Assembly: GCF_020177595.1 (NCBI RefSeq)
Contig: NZ_JAHTBL010000003.1
Location: forward strand, 248,001-312,000
Length of the DNA stretch: 64,000 nucleotides
Direction of reading: 5' to 3'
Source: Cognatishimia sp. MH4019
GTDB lineage: Bacteria; Pseudomonadota; Alphaproteobacteria; Rhodobacterales; Rhodobacteraceae
Part shown: positions 16,668 through 25,316 of the stretch, piece after piece
Layout of the letters: every line of letters begins with the position of its first letter
How positions within the stretch are numbered: position 1 is the first letter of the stretch
The notes under the pieces: generated by a model
What the model saw: the letters and a program-made list of their open reading frames with translations, nothing else
Told to the model about the DNA's origin: nothing
Databases searched by the model: none
Made by a program: the position numbers and the translations under genes

Positions 16668-17674
16668 CCGGCTTGCGCGTGCAGAGCATTGGTCCGTCGG
16701 TCACCGTGCAGGATCAAGGACGGCTTGGTTTTGTCGCCAGCGGCCTGTCGCGTGGGGGTGCGGTGGATTTGTTGGCCCTTTCCGAAGGGGCGGCGTTGCT
16801 GGGGCAGGGCGATGATCTGGCGGCCCTTGAAATGGCGGGCTTCGGCGGGGTTTTCCAAGCGGAATGCGATCTGCGCATCGCGTTGACCGGGGCTGTTATG
16901 CAAGCCAGTTTGAACGGCGCGGCGTTGCGCTGGAACGCCAGCCACGCAGTGCCGAAGGGTGCCGAACTGCGCATCGGCGCGGCCAGCTCTGGCGGCTACG
17001 GCTATCTGCATCTGGGCGGCGGGATAGATGCGCCTGTGGTGATGCGCGCGCGCTCGACCCATCTCAATTCGCAGATCGGTGACCGCGTGGCAGAGGGCGA
17101 TCTGCTGCCTGTGGGGGAAGATCCCGGTGGCCCTGTCGGACAGGTGCTGGACGTAGCGACGCGTGAAGATGGCGGCACGGTCCGCATGGTGCGCTCCTTC
17201 CAGACACCGCTGTTTGCGCCCGACGAACTGACCCGGTTCGAGGCCACGGTCTTTCACCGCGACATGCGCGGCAACCGGATGGGCGTGCAGCTAAACCCCG
17301 ACGGCGCGGGTTTTCAGGCCGAAGGTGGGCTGACCGTTCTGTCCGAGATCATCATGATCGGCGATGTTCAGATGACCGGCGACGGCGCGCCCTTCGTTTT
17401 GCTGCCCGAAGCGCAGACGACAGGGGGATATCCTCGGATCGGATCGGTGCTGCCCTGTGATCTGCCAAAACTGGTGCAAGCACGCCCTGATGCGCCCTTG
17501 CGCTTTGTCTTTGTCGAGATGGAGGAAGCGCTCGCCGCTGAGCGCGCTTTCGCGGCGCATCTGATCGACTTGCCACGCCATATCACGCCTTTGGTCCGTG
17601 CGCCGGGTGACGTGCCGGATCTTCTGACATATCAATTGATCAGCGGCGTGGCCCGCGGCGATGAGGAGCACTAA
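16664..17674 (+). CDS. pxpC: 5-oxoprolinase subunit PxpC (KipA, AHS2 domain)
   Basis: 336 aa. The AHS2/KipA signature includes GPSVTVQDQGRLGF at residues about 10-23, SGLSRGGAVD at 27-36, and SNRMGVQL-like GNRMGVQLNP near residue 204. These proteins are often labelled biotin-dependent carboxyltransferase because of their similarity to urea amidolyase. The context with PxpA and PxpB supports the oxoprolinase role. The start overlaps the pxpB stop, and pxpA begins at the base after its stop. Confidence 0.93.
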   Translation: MTGLRVQSIGPSVTVQDQGRLGFVASGLSRGGAVDLLALSEGAALLGQGDDLAALEMAGFGGVFQAECDLRIALTGAVMQASLNGAALRWNASHAVPKGAELRIGAASSGGYGYLHLGGGIDAPVVMRARSTHLNSQIGDRVAEGDLLPVGEDPGGPVGQVLDVATREDGGTVRMVRSFQTPLFAPDELTRFEATVFHRDMRGNRMGVQLNPDGAGFQAEGGLTVLSEIIMIGDVQMTGDGAPFVLLPEAQTTGGYPRIGSVLPCDLPKLVQARPDAPLRFVFVEMEEALAAERAFAAHLIDLPRHITPLVRAPGDVPDLLTYQLISGVARGDEEH

Positions 17675-18445
17675 ATGACCGGTCAAGTCGATCTGAACGC
17701 GGATATGGGCGAAAGCTTCGGGCCGTGGCCAATGGGTCAGGATGCGGCTTTGCTCGAAGTCATCAGCTCAGCCAATATCGCGTGTGGATTTCACGCAGGC
17801 GATCCCGATGTCATGGCCCAGACTATGGCGCTCGCCGTGCAAAACAATGTGGGCCTAGGTGCGCATCCGGGCTTTCCCGATCTGCAAGGCTTTGGCCGTC
17901 GCAACATGGACGTGAGCCATGAGAGCCTGCGCAATCTTGTGGCCTACCAACTGGGGGCCGCCCAAGCGATGGCGACGGCTGCAGGCGGGCAGGTGCGTCA
18001 CCTCAAGCTCCACGGCGCGCTGGCCAATATGTGCGCGGTCGACGCGGGGATGGCGCGCGCCTGTTATGAAGGCGCGCTGTCGGTCAACTCCGAGATCATC
18101 GTCATGGTGCTTGCAGGCACGCAGCAACAGGTTGCGGTGCAAGACTTAGGCTGCCTCTGGGCGGCAGAGATTTTCGCCGATCGCGCCTATAATGACGACG
18201 CTACGCTGGTGAACCGCAAGCTGGAGGGTGCTGTCATCCATGACGCCACAATCGCCGGGCCGCGGATTGCCAAAATGGTGCGCGAAGGGGCCATCATCGC
18301 TGAAAGCGGCAAACGGATCGAGACGCCCATCGACACGGTTTGCCTGCATGGCGACACCGCAGGCGCGTTGGAAATCGCCAAATCCGTCCGCGCAGCGCTT
18401 GAGGGCGACGGCATCACCATCGCCCCGTTTGAAGGTCGGCGCTAG
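17675..18445 (+). CDS. pxpA: 5-oxoprolinase subunit PxpA (LamB/YcsF family)
   Basis: 256 aa. The LamB/YcsF signature DLNADMGESFGPW opens the protein, followed by SANIACGFHAGDP, GAHPGFPDLQGFGRR and VRHLKLHGALAN. It is the third subunit of ATP-dependent 5-oxoprolinase. It begins immediately after the pxpC stop. Its own stop shares the bases CTAG with the stop of the convergent SpoIIAA-like gene, leaving no room for a separate terminator. Confidence 0.94.
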   Translation: MTGQVDLNADMGESFGPWPMGQDAALLEVISSANIACGFHAGDPDVMAQTMALAVQNNVGLGAHPGFPDLQGFGRRNMDVSHESLRNLVAYQLGAAQAMATAAGGQVRHLKLHGALANMCAVDAGMARACYEGALSVNSEIIVMVLAGTQQQVAVQDLGCLWAAEIFADRAYNDDATLVNRKLEGAVIHDATIAGPRIAKMVREGAIIAESGKRIETPIDTVCLHGDTAGALEIAKSVRAALEGDGITIAPFEGRR

Positions 18446-19209
18446 GCCTCGGAAATACCGCGCAGCCAGTCCCACGCGGCGGGCTCATTGGCCTCTGCGA
18501 AGACCTCAATCTCGATGCCTGTCACCGCGCGGGCAATACCGACCATCGGCTTGATCCAACGCTCATCGGTGACAATCGCATAGCGGCGCATTTGCTTGGC
18601 CGCCCCCATCTTCATCTGGATGAAGTCCTTTTGCACCAGCGCCTGCGGGTCGAACCCGCCAAAGCGCTTGATCCGGGCAAAGGCGTCAAATGGCGTGCTG
18701 GTCTCGATCTTGGCCCGGAAAGCGGCGGCGACGGCATCGGCCTGAGCGTCGCTCATATAGCCGTCCAGTTCAAACGCCAGAACGCCCTCGATCTCGCTGT
18801 CGATCAAGCGCAGACCTTTGCCTTTGGGCTTGGGATGCTCCGTGAGGTCCTGCGCAAAAGCGCGCGCGGCGTCGCGGTCTGCGGGATCAAAGCATTCCAT
18901 CTTCGTCATCGGCAGGATCGGGTCCATGAACCGCTCGGCTGTGCGGATCCATTGCTTGTCGGTCAGGATCGCAATGCGCGGAAACCGCTTGAGCTGGGGC
19001 AGGGCGCCGGCCTCATGGGTCAGGTCTTCGATGATCGCGCGGCCCGTCATGTCGCCAAATCCGCTCAGATCAATGATAAGGCCAATTTTCTTGGCATCGG
19101 CAATCGCAGGCCAGAGCTCGGCATAAAAACGGCGCACTTCATCTTCGGTAATCGTCCCACGAGCGGTGATTTCCAGAAGATCTGCAGAGATACGGTCAAA
19201 CGTCAGCAT
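18442..19209 (-). CDS. tandem SpoIIAA-like protein (two domains)
   Basis: 255 aa from the ATG at 19209, which has AAGGAGG six bases upstream. Two copies of the SpoIIAA-like fold can be traced: residues 1-118 (GLIIDLSGFGD, FPRIAILTDKQWIRTAERFMDPIL, ECFDPADRDAARAF) and about 122-255 (MRRYAIVTDERWIKPMVGIAR, EVFAEANEPAAWDWL). The repeated RYAIVTDERWIKP and RIAILTDKQWIRT segments line up. Function unknown. It is convergent with pxpA and overlaps it by CTAG. Confidence 0.72.
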   Translation of the reverse strand: MLTFDRISADLLEITARGTITEDEVRRFYAELWPAIADAKKIGLIIDLSGFGDMTGRAIIEDLTHEAGALPQLKRFPRIAILTDKQWIRTAERFMDPILPMTKMECFDPADRDAARAFAQDLTEHPKPKGKGLRLIDSEIEGVLAFELDGYMSDAQADAVAAAFRAKIETSTPFDAFARIKRFGGFDPQALVQKDFIQMKMGAAKQMRRYAIVTDERWIKPMVGIARAVTGIEIEVFAEANEPAAWDWLRGISEA

Positions 19210-19291
19210 AAGTGTCCTCCTTTCGCTGGGCACGGGAGTAACACCTTAAAGATGTGCAACGTATGACAGCCGTTCAAGAGGCCCGTGATGG

Positions 19292-20239
19292 TTACGCCGG
19301 GTCACACATATAGGCGGCGTTCCCGGTCAGCGCGGCATAGTCATCCAACACGACAGAGACAGGGAAGTTGCCCATGAAACCGGCGAACCGGCCCTTGTCG
19401 CGGAAGGCTTCGGTAAAGCCGTGCTGGCCCAGATGCGGCAGCATCGCGCGGGCCACACCACCGACCAAAAAGACGCCGCCAAAAGGCAGATGCACCAGCG
19501 ACAGGTTGCCCGCCACAGTGCCCAGAATACGAATAAAGACGCGCAACGCCTCCTGCGCGCGCGGGTCAGTGGCGGCGCCGTCCATGATGTCTTTCGCGGA
19601 TTTCTCCGAGCTTTGGCCAGCCTCATGAGCCAACCAGTGATAGACCCGCTCCAACCCGCGGCCCGACAGGACGTCTTCGATGGCCGGAAAGCCGTGCGCG
19701 GTTTCAACGAACTGACACAGGCGCAGCTCTTCTTCGGTGCGGATCGGCAGGTTCGCGTGGCCGCATTCCGAAGGTGCCACATGGCGGCCATGGCGCGTGA
19801 TATGGATCGGGGCCGCGTTAAAGCCTGTGCCCAACCCAATCACCAATTGGCTGGCATCGGGCTTGGCGGTGATGCCGGTCGTCACCTCTGCCACGCTTTT
19901 AGGATCAAGCGCATCAATCGCGTGGCCTTGCGCTTGCAGATCGTTCAAAAGGGCGGCCTCCGGTGCGCCTGTGGCGTCGCGCAACAGGTCGCCATCCATC
20001 GTCCAATCCAGATTGGTCAGCGCACCCACGCCGTCGCGTACAGGGCCAGCGACGCAGACACAAACGGCATCGGGTGTCGTGTCATGGGCTGCCAGATACG
20101 CCCGCAGCACGGTTGCGATGCCGGGATGATCGGTGTTGCGAAAGCGCTGGATCGAGCCGGTGTCCACAGCGGTGTCATGGGCAATCGCCACCCGCGTATT
20201 GGTGCCGCCGATATCTGCCACGAGGATGCGTTTGGCCAT
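19292..20239 (-). CDS. glk: glucokinase
   Basis: 315 aa ROK-independent glucokinase (Glk family) that phosphorylates glucose with ATP. The phosphate loop VADIGGTNTRVAI is at residues 7-19. LGTGFNAAPI and the glucose-binding ECGHANLP follow in the usual order. It is the last gene of the aglR-bgl-glk arm, 10 bases after the beta-glucosidase, and so handles glucose released by both glycosidases of this regulon. Confidence 0.93.
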   Translation of the reverse strand: MAKRILVADIGGTNTRVAIAHDTAVDTGSIQRFRNTDHPGIATVLRAYLAAHDTTPDAVCVCVAGPVRDGVGALTNLDWTMDGDLLRDATGAPEAALLNDLQAQGHAIDALDPKSVAEVTTGITAKPDASQLVIGLGTGFNAAPIHITRHGRHVAPSECGHANLPIRTEEELRLCQFVETAHGFPAIEDVLSGRGLERVYHWLAHEAGQSSEKSAKDIMDGAATDPRAQEALRVFIRILGTVAGNLSLVHLPFGGVFLVGGVARAMLPHLGQHGFTEAFRDKGRFAGFMGNFPVSVVLDDYAALTGNAAYMCDPA

Positions 20240-20249
20240 GAGGTCTGCC

Positions 20250-21557
20250 TTATTTTGATAGCGCTAACTTCAATGCCTCATAAGACGCTTTCGGGGTGCG
20301 CTGCAAGCTCTCGAAGTCGACATGCACAAGGCCAAAGCGCTTTTCATAGCCCAAGGCCCATTCATAGTTGTCCAGCAGCGACCAGATGAAATAGCCCTTT
20401 AGCGGCACGCCCTCGGCCATCGCTTGTTGGGCCTTGGCAACATGGGCGTTCAGATAGGCAATGCGGTCTTGGTCTTCGTGCGGCTCCGCACTTGCCATGC
20501 CGTTTTCGGTCACATAGAGCGGCAGATCGCCGGTGTATTCAGACGCGGTGCGGGTCAGGAAATTGTAAAGGCCATCCGGGTAAATTTCCCAGCCCATCTG
20601 GGTTTTGGGAAGCGGGCCGTCCACCTCCTCGTGGGCGGGCCAAGGGCCCACGGTGGGGCCAATGAGCTTGCGGGTGTAGTAGTTCAGCCCGACCCAATCG
20701 ACCGGGGCGGCGATGGTATCGAAATCGTCTTGCCAACCCTCGGGCAGATGAGGCTCAAGCCCGCTTAGGACACGCTCCGGATAGGCCTTGTGGAACATCC
20801 CGCCCAGAAAGAAACGGTTGTAGATGGCGTCATAATCCAGCGCCGCTTCGCGCGCGGCGTCACTGTCATCCGCCGGATCGGCCCATTCGAAGTTACACAC
20901 CGCCCCAAGGTTGCTCATGCCCAGCCCCCGCATGCGCTGGATCGCTGTGCCATGGGCCAGCAAGACGTGATGCATAGCGCGCGCAGCGGCGCGGATATCG
21001 CGCATCCCCGGCGCATGGTGACCCATGAAATGGCTCAGCCATGCGACGCACCACGGCTCGTTGATCGGCGCGACTGAATGCATCCGGTCCCCGATGCGCC
21101 CCATAATCACTTCCGTGAAATCACCGAACCACCCGGCAATATCGCGATTGCGCCAGCCGCCCAGATCGGCCAGCGGTTGCGGCAGCTCCCAATGATAAAG
21201 CGTGGCACAGGGTTTCAGCCCGCGCTCCAGCATCGCGTCGGTCAGGCGGTCGTAGAAATCCAGACCTTCGGCATTGGGCGTGCCGCGCCCTTCGGGCAGC
21301 ACCCGCGCCCAGCTGGTCGAGAAACGGTAGGCGTCAAAGCCCGCGGCGGCCAACAGATCAAGGTCGTCCTCGAACCGGTGATAGTGATCGCAAGCGCGGT
21401 CGCCATTCTCGGCCCGCACCACATTGCCGGGCGTGGCGGCGAAGCTGTCCCAATGGGTCAGGCCCGCGCCGCCAAAGCGGTGGCCTTCGATCTGATACGA
21501 CGACGTGGCGGCCCCCCAAAGGAAGCCTTCAGGAAAGTCCGAGCGTTTGAAATCCAT
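20250..21557 (-). CDS. GH1 beta-glucosidase
   Basis: 435 aa family 1 glycoside hydrolase. The acid/base is E167 in the INEPW motif and the nucleophile is E351 in YVTENG. It opens with FPEGFLWGAATSSYQIEG, the standard GH1 start. No signal peptide is present, so it works in the cytoplasm on imported glucosides. It lies two bases downstream of aglR and 10 bases ahead of glk, so the three form one operon divergent from aglEFGAK. Specificity for beta-glucosides over beta-galactosides cannot be settled from the sequence. Confidence 0.93.
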   Translation of the reverse strand: MDFKRSDFPEGFLWGAATSSYQIEGHRFGGAGLTHWDSFAATPGNVVRAENGDRACDHYHRFEDDLDLLAAAGFDAYRFSTSWARVLPEGRGTPNAEGLDFYDRLTDAMLERGLKPCATLYHWELPQPLADLGGWRNRDIAGWFGDFTEVIMGRIGDRMHSVAPINEPWCVAWLSHFMGHHAPGMRDIRAAARAMHHVLLAHGTAIQRMRGLGMSNLGAVCNFEWADPADDSDAAREAALDYDAIYNRFFLGGMFHKAYPERVLSGLEPHLPEGWQDDFDTIAAPVDWVGLNYYTRKLIGPTVGPWPAHEEVDGPLPKTQMGWEIYPDGLYNFLTRTASEYTGDLPLYVTENGMASAEPHEDQDRIAYLNAHVAKAQQAMAEGVPLKGYFIWSLLDNYEWALGYEKRFGLVHVDFESLQRTPKASYEALKLALSK

Positions 21558-21559
21558 CT

Positions 21560-22597
21560 TCAGTCCGTTCTGGAAGTGGGGGCAGGGCCGGTCGATCCGC
21601 CCACCACAAGCTGCGCTTCAAGCAGGCGGTTGGGCGGCGGCAAATGGGGGTTGGCGATCCGCTCAAGCAGCATCTGCGCGGCTTGCCGCCCGGCCTCACG
21701 TACCGACGAACAGGTCGCCGTAAAGATCGGCGCTTCTTCACCGTTTTTGAAATAGCTCAACGCGTCGTCATGGGTGATGACCGAGATATCGCGCCCCATG
21801 CGCAATCCCCGTTCCTCGATCGCGCGGCGCACCCCGATGGCGGTGATCATGGACGAGACAAGAAACGCCGTTGGCGCGGCATCACTGTCCAGCAGGTGGC
21901 GGACCGTGTCATAGCCATACCGCTCTGTCATTTCATCGCTATGCAGATAGTCGGGGGTGACGGGCAGCCCGCGCGCCGTCAACGCCTCTTCATAGCCCGC
22001 GCGGCGGCGGCTGGCGAAGTCCAGCTCTTCCAGACCGTTGATCAGCGCGATGCGGCGGTGGCCCAGATCAAGCAGGAAATCGGTGGCGCGTTGAAACGCC
22101 TTGCGGTTGTTCACGTCCAGCCACGCATAGGGCGTGGTGACGGCGCTGGCACGGCCATGCACGACAAACGGCACGCCCAGATCGTCCAGCATCGCAATCC
22201 GCGCATCGCCGCTTTTGGGCCCATGTACGATCAGCCCGTCTACAGCACCTTTGCCGCGCAGGTCGCGGTAGGTCTTTTCCTCCTGACCGTCCTCAACGAG
22301 CGACAAAACCATGTCATAGCCGTTGCGCGAATAGGTCTCGCCTGCACCGGCGATGAAATCACCAAAAACCGGGTTCACCATCTCGTGCTGTTTCGACATC
22401 GGGATCACATGACCGATGGCCATTGCACGGCCCGTGGCCAGCCCTTTGGCGCGCGTATTGGGGCGATAGTTATGCTGCTCTGCAGCTTGAACGACGCGGG
22501 CGCGGGTGGCCTCATTGACCTCCGGATAGCCGTTCAAAGCCCGGCTGACGGTGGTTTGGGACAACCCAAGATTCTGTGCCAGTTCCCTGAGATTCAT
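21560..22597 (-). CDS. aglR: LacI-family regulator of alpha-glucoside genes (AglR)
   Basis: 345 aa. The N-terminal helix-turn-helix LRELAQNLGLSQTTVSRALNGYPEV (residues 3-27) is followed by the hinge YRPNTRAKGLATG and a periplasmic-binding-type sensor domain. The gene stands between the divergent agl transport genes and the bgl-glk pair. A palindrome AAAGCGCTTT lies 16 bases upstream of its start and a longer version before aglE, so it probably represses both arms and itself. Name given by context with aglEFGAK. Confidence 0.88.
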   Translation of the reverse strand: MNLRELAQNLGLSQTTVSRALNGYPEVNEATRARVVQAAEQHNYRPNTRAKGLATGRAMAIGHVIPMSKQHEMVNPVFGDFIAGAGETYSRNGYDMVLSLVEDGQEEKTYRDLRGKGAVDGLIVHGPKSGDARIAMLDDLGVPFVVHGRASAVTTPYAWLDVNNRKAFQRATDFLLDLGHRRIALINGLEELDFASRRRAGYEEALTARGLPVTPDYLHSDEMTERYGYDTVRHLLDSDAAPTAFLVSSMITAIGVRRAIEERGLRMGRDISVITHDDALSYFKNGEEAPIFTATCSSVREAGRQAAQMLLERIANPHLPPPNRLLEAQLVVGGSTGPAPTSRTD

Positions 22598-22612
22598 GGT
22601 GTTCTTCGTTTC

Positions 22613-22622
22613 AAAGCGCTTT
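22613..22622. promoter_or_regulatory. LacI-type operator upstream of aglR
   Basis: Perfect 10-bp palindrome AAAGCGCTTT, 16 bases before the aglR start. The same core is the centre of the longer palindrome before aglE. The central CG step is typical of LacI-family operators, and autoregulation by AglR is the simplest reading. Confidence 0.7.
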
Positions 22623-22739
22623 CAATTTCCCGGAACGGTAGCGATCAGATGCGCGCCGGTCAAAGACAAAGCCAACAGGGCTGGCTTCTTCGCACTTGCA
22701 GCAAAATCATAATAAACGCTGAGGTTTAACGATCATCAA

Positions 22740-22768
22740 TTGACAGAAATCAGATTTGTCGGTTTTGT
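22740..22768 (+). promoter_or_regulatory. candidate aglE promoter
   Basis: A perfect -35 hexamer TTGACA at 22740-22745 is followed after 17 bases by TTTTGT at 22763-22768, a weak -10 with three of six consensus bases. The operator palindrome starts eight bases further on, a position suited to repression near the start of transcription. The -10 assignment is tentative. Confidence 0.4.
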
Positions 22769-22775
22769 AAGTCCA

Positions 22776-22791
22776 TCCAAAGCGCTTTGGA
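22776..22791. promoter_or_regulatory. LacI-type operator upstream of aglE
   Basis: Perfect 16-bp palindrome TCCAAAGCGCTTTGGA, 63 bases before the aglE start and just behind the candidate promoter. It contains the same AAAGCGCTTT core as the site before aglR and is the likely main operator for AglR. Confidence 0.8.
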
Positions 22792-22854
22792 AATGATTCC
22801 GGGCGCAGGGAAACTGGTAAGCGCCGCAAATGGCGCGACTTGGGAGGAGAATCT

Positions 22855-24207
22855 ATGAAGACGTATCTGTTGGCTGGCGTGGCCGCTGCTGCCCTCACGG
22901 CTGGAACCGCGCATGGTGCAGACTTGCCCTTTGCACCCGGCGATGGGGATTTCAACTGGGACAGCTTCACTGCCTTTGCGGACGCCAATGACTTTTCGGG
23001 CGAAGAGATCACAGTGACCGGCCCATGGACGGGCGTGGACGCAGAGCTTGTGAACTCGGTCATGGCATATTTCTCGGAAGCGACAGGTGCGACAGTCAAC
23101 TATTCGGGCTCTGACAGCTTCGAGCAGGACATCATGATCTCCGCACAGGCCGGATCGGCCCCCAATGTCGCCGTCTTTCCGCAGCCGGGTCTGGCATCGG
23201 ACATGGCAGGGCGTGGCTTCCTGTTGCCTTTGGGTGAGAAAACTGCCGCATGGGTGCGTGAAAACTACGCGGCGGGACAATCCTGGGTTGATCTTGGCAC
23301 CTATGCCAACGCTGACGGCACTGATGAGCTGTTCGGTTTTTTCTACAAGGTCGATGTAAAATCGCTGGTCTGGTACATCCCCGAAGCCTTTGACGAGGCA
23401 GGCTATGACATCCCCGAAACGATGGAAGAGCTGAAAACGCTCACCGATCAGATCGTCGAAGATGGCGGCACCCCATGGTGCATCGGTCTGGGATCAGGTG
23501 CCGCGACTGGTTGGCCCGCAACCGACTGGGTCGAGGACATGATGCTGCGCACGCAGGAACCCGCGGTCTATGACCAGTGGGTCGCCAACGAGCTGCCCTT
23601 CAACGATCCCGCCGTCGTCGCGGCTATCGAAGAGTTCGGCTATTTTGCCCTGAACGACGACTATGTCGACGGTGGATCGCAAGCGGTTGCCAATACCGAC
23701 TTCCGCGAAAGCCCGACGGGCCTCTTCGACATTCCGCCCAAGTGCTACATGCACCGTCAGGCCAGCTTCATCCCGACCTTCTTCCCCGAAGGCACCGAAG
23801 TGGGCGAGGACGTCGATTTCTTCTACTTCCCCGCTTACGCTGAAAAAGACCTCGGCAAGCCGGTTCTGGGTGCGGGCACGCTGTTCGCGATCACCAATGA
23901 CAGCCCCGCCGCCCGTGGCCTGATGGAGTTCATCAAGACCCCCATCGCGCATGAGGTCTGGATGGCGCAGTCGGGCTTCCTGACACCGCATACCGGCGTC
24001 AACACCGACATGTATGCCAACGAGACGCTGAAGGCCTTGGGCGACGTCCTGCTGGGGGCCACGACCTTCCGCTTTGACGCCTCTGACCTGATGCCGGGCG
24101 AGATCGGTGCGGGTGCCTTCTGGACCGGCATGGTGGACTACACCACGGGTGCAGATGCGTCTGAGGTTGCCACTGGCATTCAGGAACGCTGGGACTCGAT
24201 CCAGTAA
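22855..24207 (+). CDS. aglE: alpha-glucoside ABC transporter, substrate-binding protein
   Basis: 450 aa periplasmic solute-binding protein, family 1 (CUT1). Residues 1-22 are a Sec signal peptide (AALTAGTAHGA cleavage region). The ATG at 22855 has GGGAGGAG in front; an upstream TTG in frame is less likely. The mature protein has the extracellular-binding pattern QDIMISAQAGSAPNVAVFPQP near residue 92. With aglF, aglG and aglK it should import maltose, sucrose, trehalose or similar alpha-glucosides, as known for the agl system of Sinorhizobium. Confidence 0.92.
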   Translation: MKTYLLAGVAAAALTAGTAHGADLPFAPGDGDFNWDSFTAFADANDFSGEEITVTGPWTGVDAELVNSVMAYFSEATGATVNYSGSDSFEQDIMISAQAGSAPNVAVFPQPGLASDMAGRGFLLPLGEKTAAWVRENYAAGQSWVDLGTYANADGTDELFGFFYKVDVKSLVWYIPEAFDEAGYDIPETMEELKTLTDQIVEDGGTPWCIGLGSGAATGWPATDWVEDMMLRTQEPAVYDQWVANELPFNDPAVVAAIEEFGYFALNDDYVDGGSQAVANTDFRESPTGLFDIPPKCYMHRQASFIPTFFPEGTEVGEDVDFFYFPAYAEKDLGKPVLGAGTLFAITNDSPAARGLMEFIKTPIAHEVWMAQSGFLTPHTGVNTDMYANETLKALGDVLLGATTFRFDASDLMPGEIGAGAFWTGMVDYTTGADASEVATGIQERWDSIQ

Positions 24208-24216
24208 GAACAACCC

Positions 24217-24279
24217 CAAGCCGCAATTTCGCGGCTTGAGACCAAGGCCTCGTGCAGAACCACTCACCTGCGCGAGGCC
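24217..24279 (+). other. two mRNA hairpins between aglE and aglF
   Basis: First stem CAAGCCGC (24217-24224) pairs with GCGGCTTG (24231-24238) around a six-base loop. Second stem GGCCTCGTG (24246-24254) pairs with CGCGAGGCC (24271-24279) around 16 bases. There is no T-run, so they are probably RNA-stabilising or attenuating structures. Such elements behind a binding-protein gene keep its level above that of the permease genes. Confidence 0.55.
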
Positions 24280-24327
24280 AATGCCCAAGAAAAACGCTGT
24301 AAAAACAGCACTTAGGGGGGAACTCTC

Positions 24328-25305
24328 ATGTCACCACTTATTCAAGGTGTCTTGACGATCATCATCGGCGTCGGCGGCTGTATCGGCTACTTCTTCGCCT
24401 CCAACCTGATCCTCGACAAGGTGATCTTCCCGCCCAAGGGGGACAATCCCGGGCGTAACATCAACCGCGCCAATATGGTGCGCCCGTGGCTCTTTCTGCT
24501 GCCTGCGATCCTCGCGCTGGGGCTTTATCTGGTCTATCCGGTGATCGGCTCGTTCTGGCGCTCGCTCTTCAATCGCGCGGGCGACGAATTCATCGGGTTT
24601 GGCAACTACATCACCATGTTCGGTGATGACCAGTTCCGTATCTCGCTTTTCAATAACTTCCTGTGGGTCCTCGTTGTGCCTGCCGCAGCCACGTTCTTTG
24701 GCCTGCTGGTTGCGCAACTGACGGACCGGATGAAATGGGGCAATATCGCCAAATCGCTGATCTTCATGCCGATGGCGATCTCGTTCGTGGGCGCGTCGCT
24801 GATCTGGAAGTTCGTATACGCCAACAACCCCGATATCGGGATGATCAACGCGGTGCGCGATGTCTTCGGCTTGGCCCCGGTGGATGTGCTGCAATTGCCG
24901 TTCTGGAACAACTTCTTCCTTATGGTCATTCTAATCTGGATCCAAACCGGCTTTGCCATGGTGATCCTGTCGGCGGCCTTGCGCGGCATTCCCGAAGAAA
25001 CGGTCGAGGCCGCGATCATCGACGGCGCAAACCCGTTTCAGATTTTCTTCAAGATCAAAGTGCCACAGATCATGGGCACCATCGTGGTGGTCTGGACCAC
25101 GATTACCATTCTGGTCCTGAAGGTCTTCGACATTGTCTACACCATGACAGGGGGCAATTTCGGCACTGAAATTCTGCCCAGTTACATGATGTCATACATG
25201 TTCCGCGATGACGGGCGCGCCACAGCGGTAGCCTTTGTCATCATGTTGATCGTGCTGCCTGTGATGATCTGGAACATCGCGCAAGCGCGCAAAGAAATGC
25301 GCTGA
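24328..25305 (+). CDS. aglF: alpha-glucoside ABC transporter, permease AglF
   Basis: 325 aa inner-membrane permease, MalF type. Eight or so hydrophobic segments are visible, including an extra N-terminal helix at residues 5-30. The EAA loop that docks to the ATPase is EAAIIDGANPFQIFFKIKVP near residue 230. RBS AGGGGGG lies before the ATG. It pairs with AglG, which starts 12 bases after its stop. Confidence 0.92.
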   Translation: MSPLIQGVLTIIIGVGGCIGYFFASNLILDKVIFPPKGDNPGRNINRANMVRPWLFLLPAILALGLYLVYPVIGSFWRSLFNRAGDEFIGFGNYITMFGDDQFRISLFNNFLWVLVVPAAATFFGLLVAQLTDRMKWGNIAKSLIFMPMAISFVGASLIWKFVYANNPDIGMINAVRDVFGLAPVDVLQLPFWNNFFLMVILIWIQTGFAMVILSAALRGIPEETVEAAIIDGANPFQIFFKIKVPQIMGTIVVVWTTITILVLKVFDIVYTMTGGNFGTEILPSYMMSYMFRDDGRATAVAFVIMLIVLPVMIWNIAQARKEMR

Positions 25306-25316
25306 GGAGGGGACCG

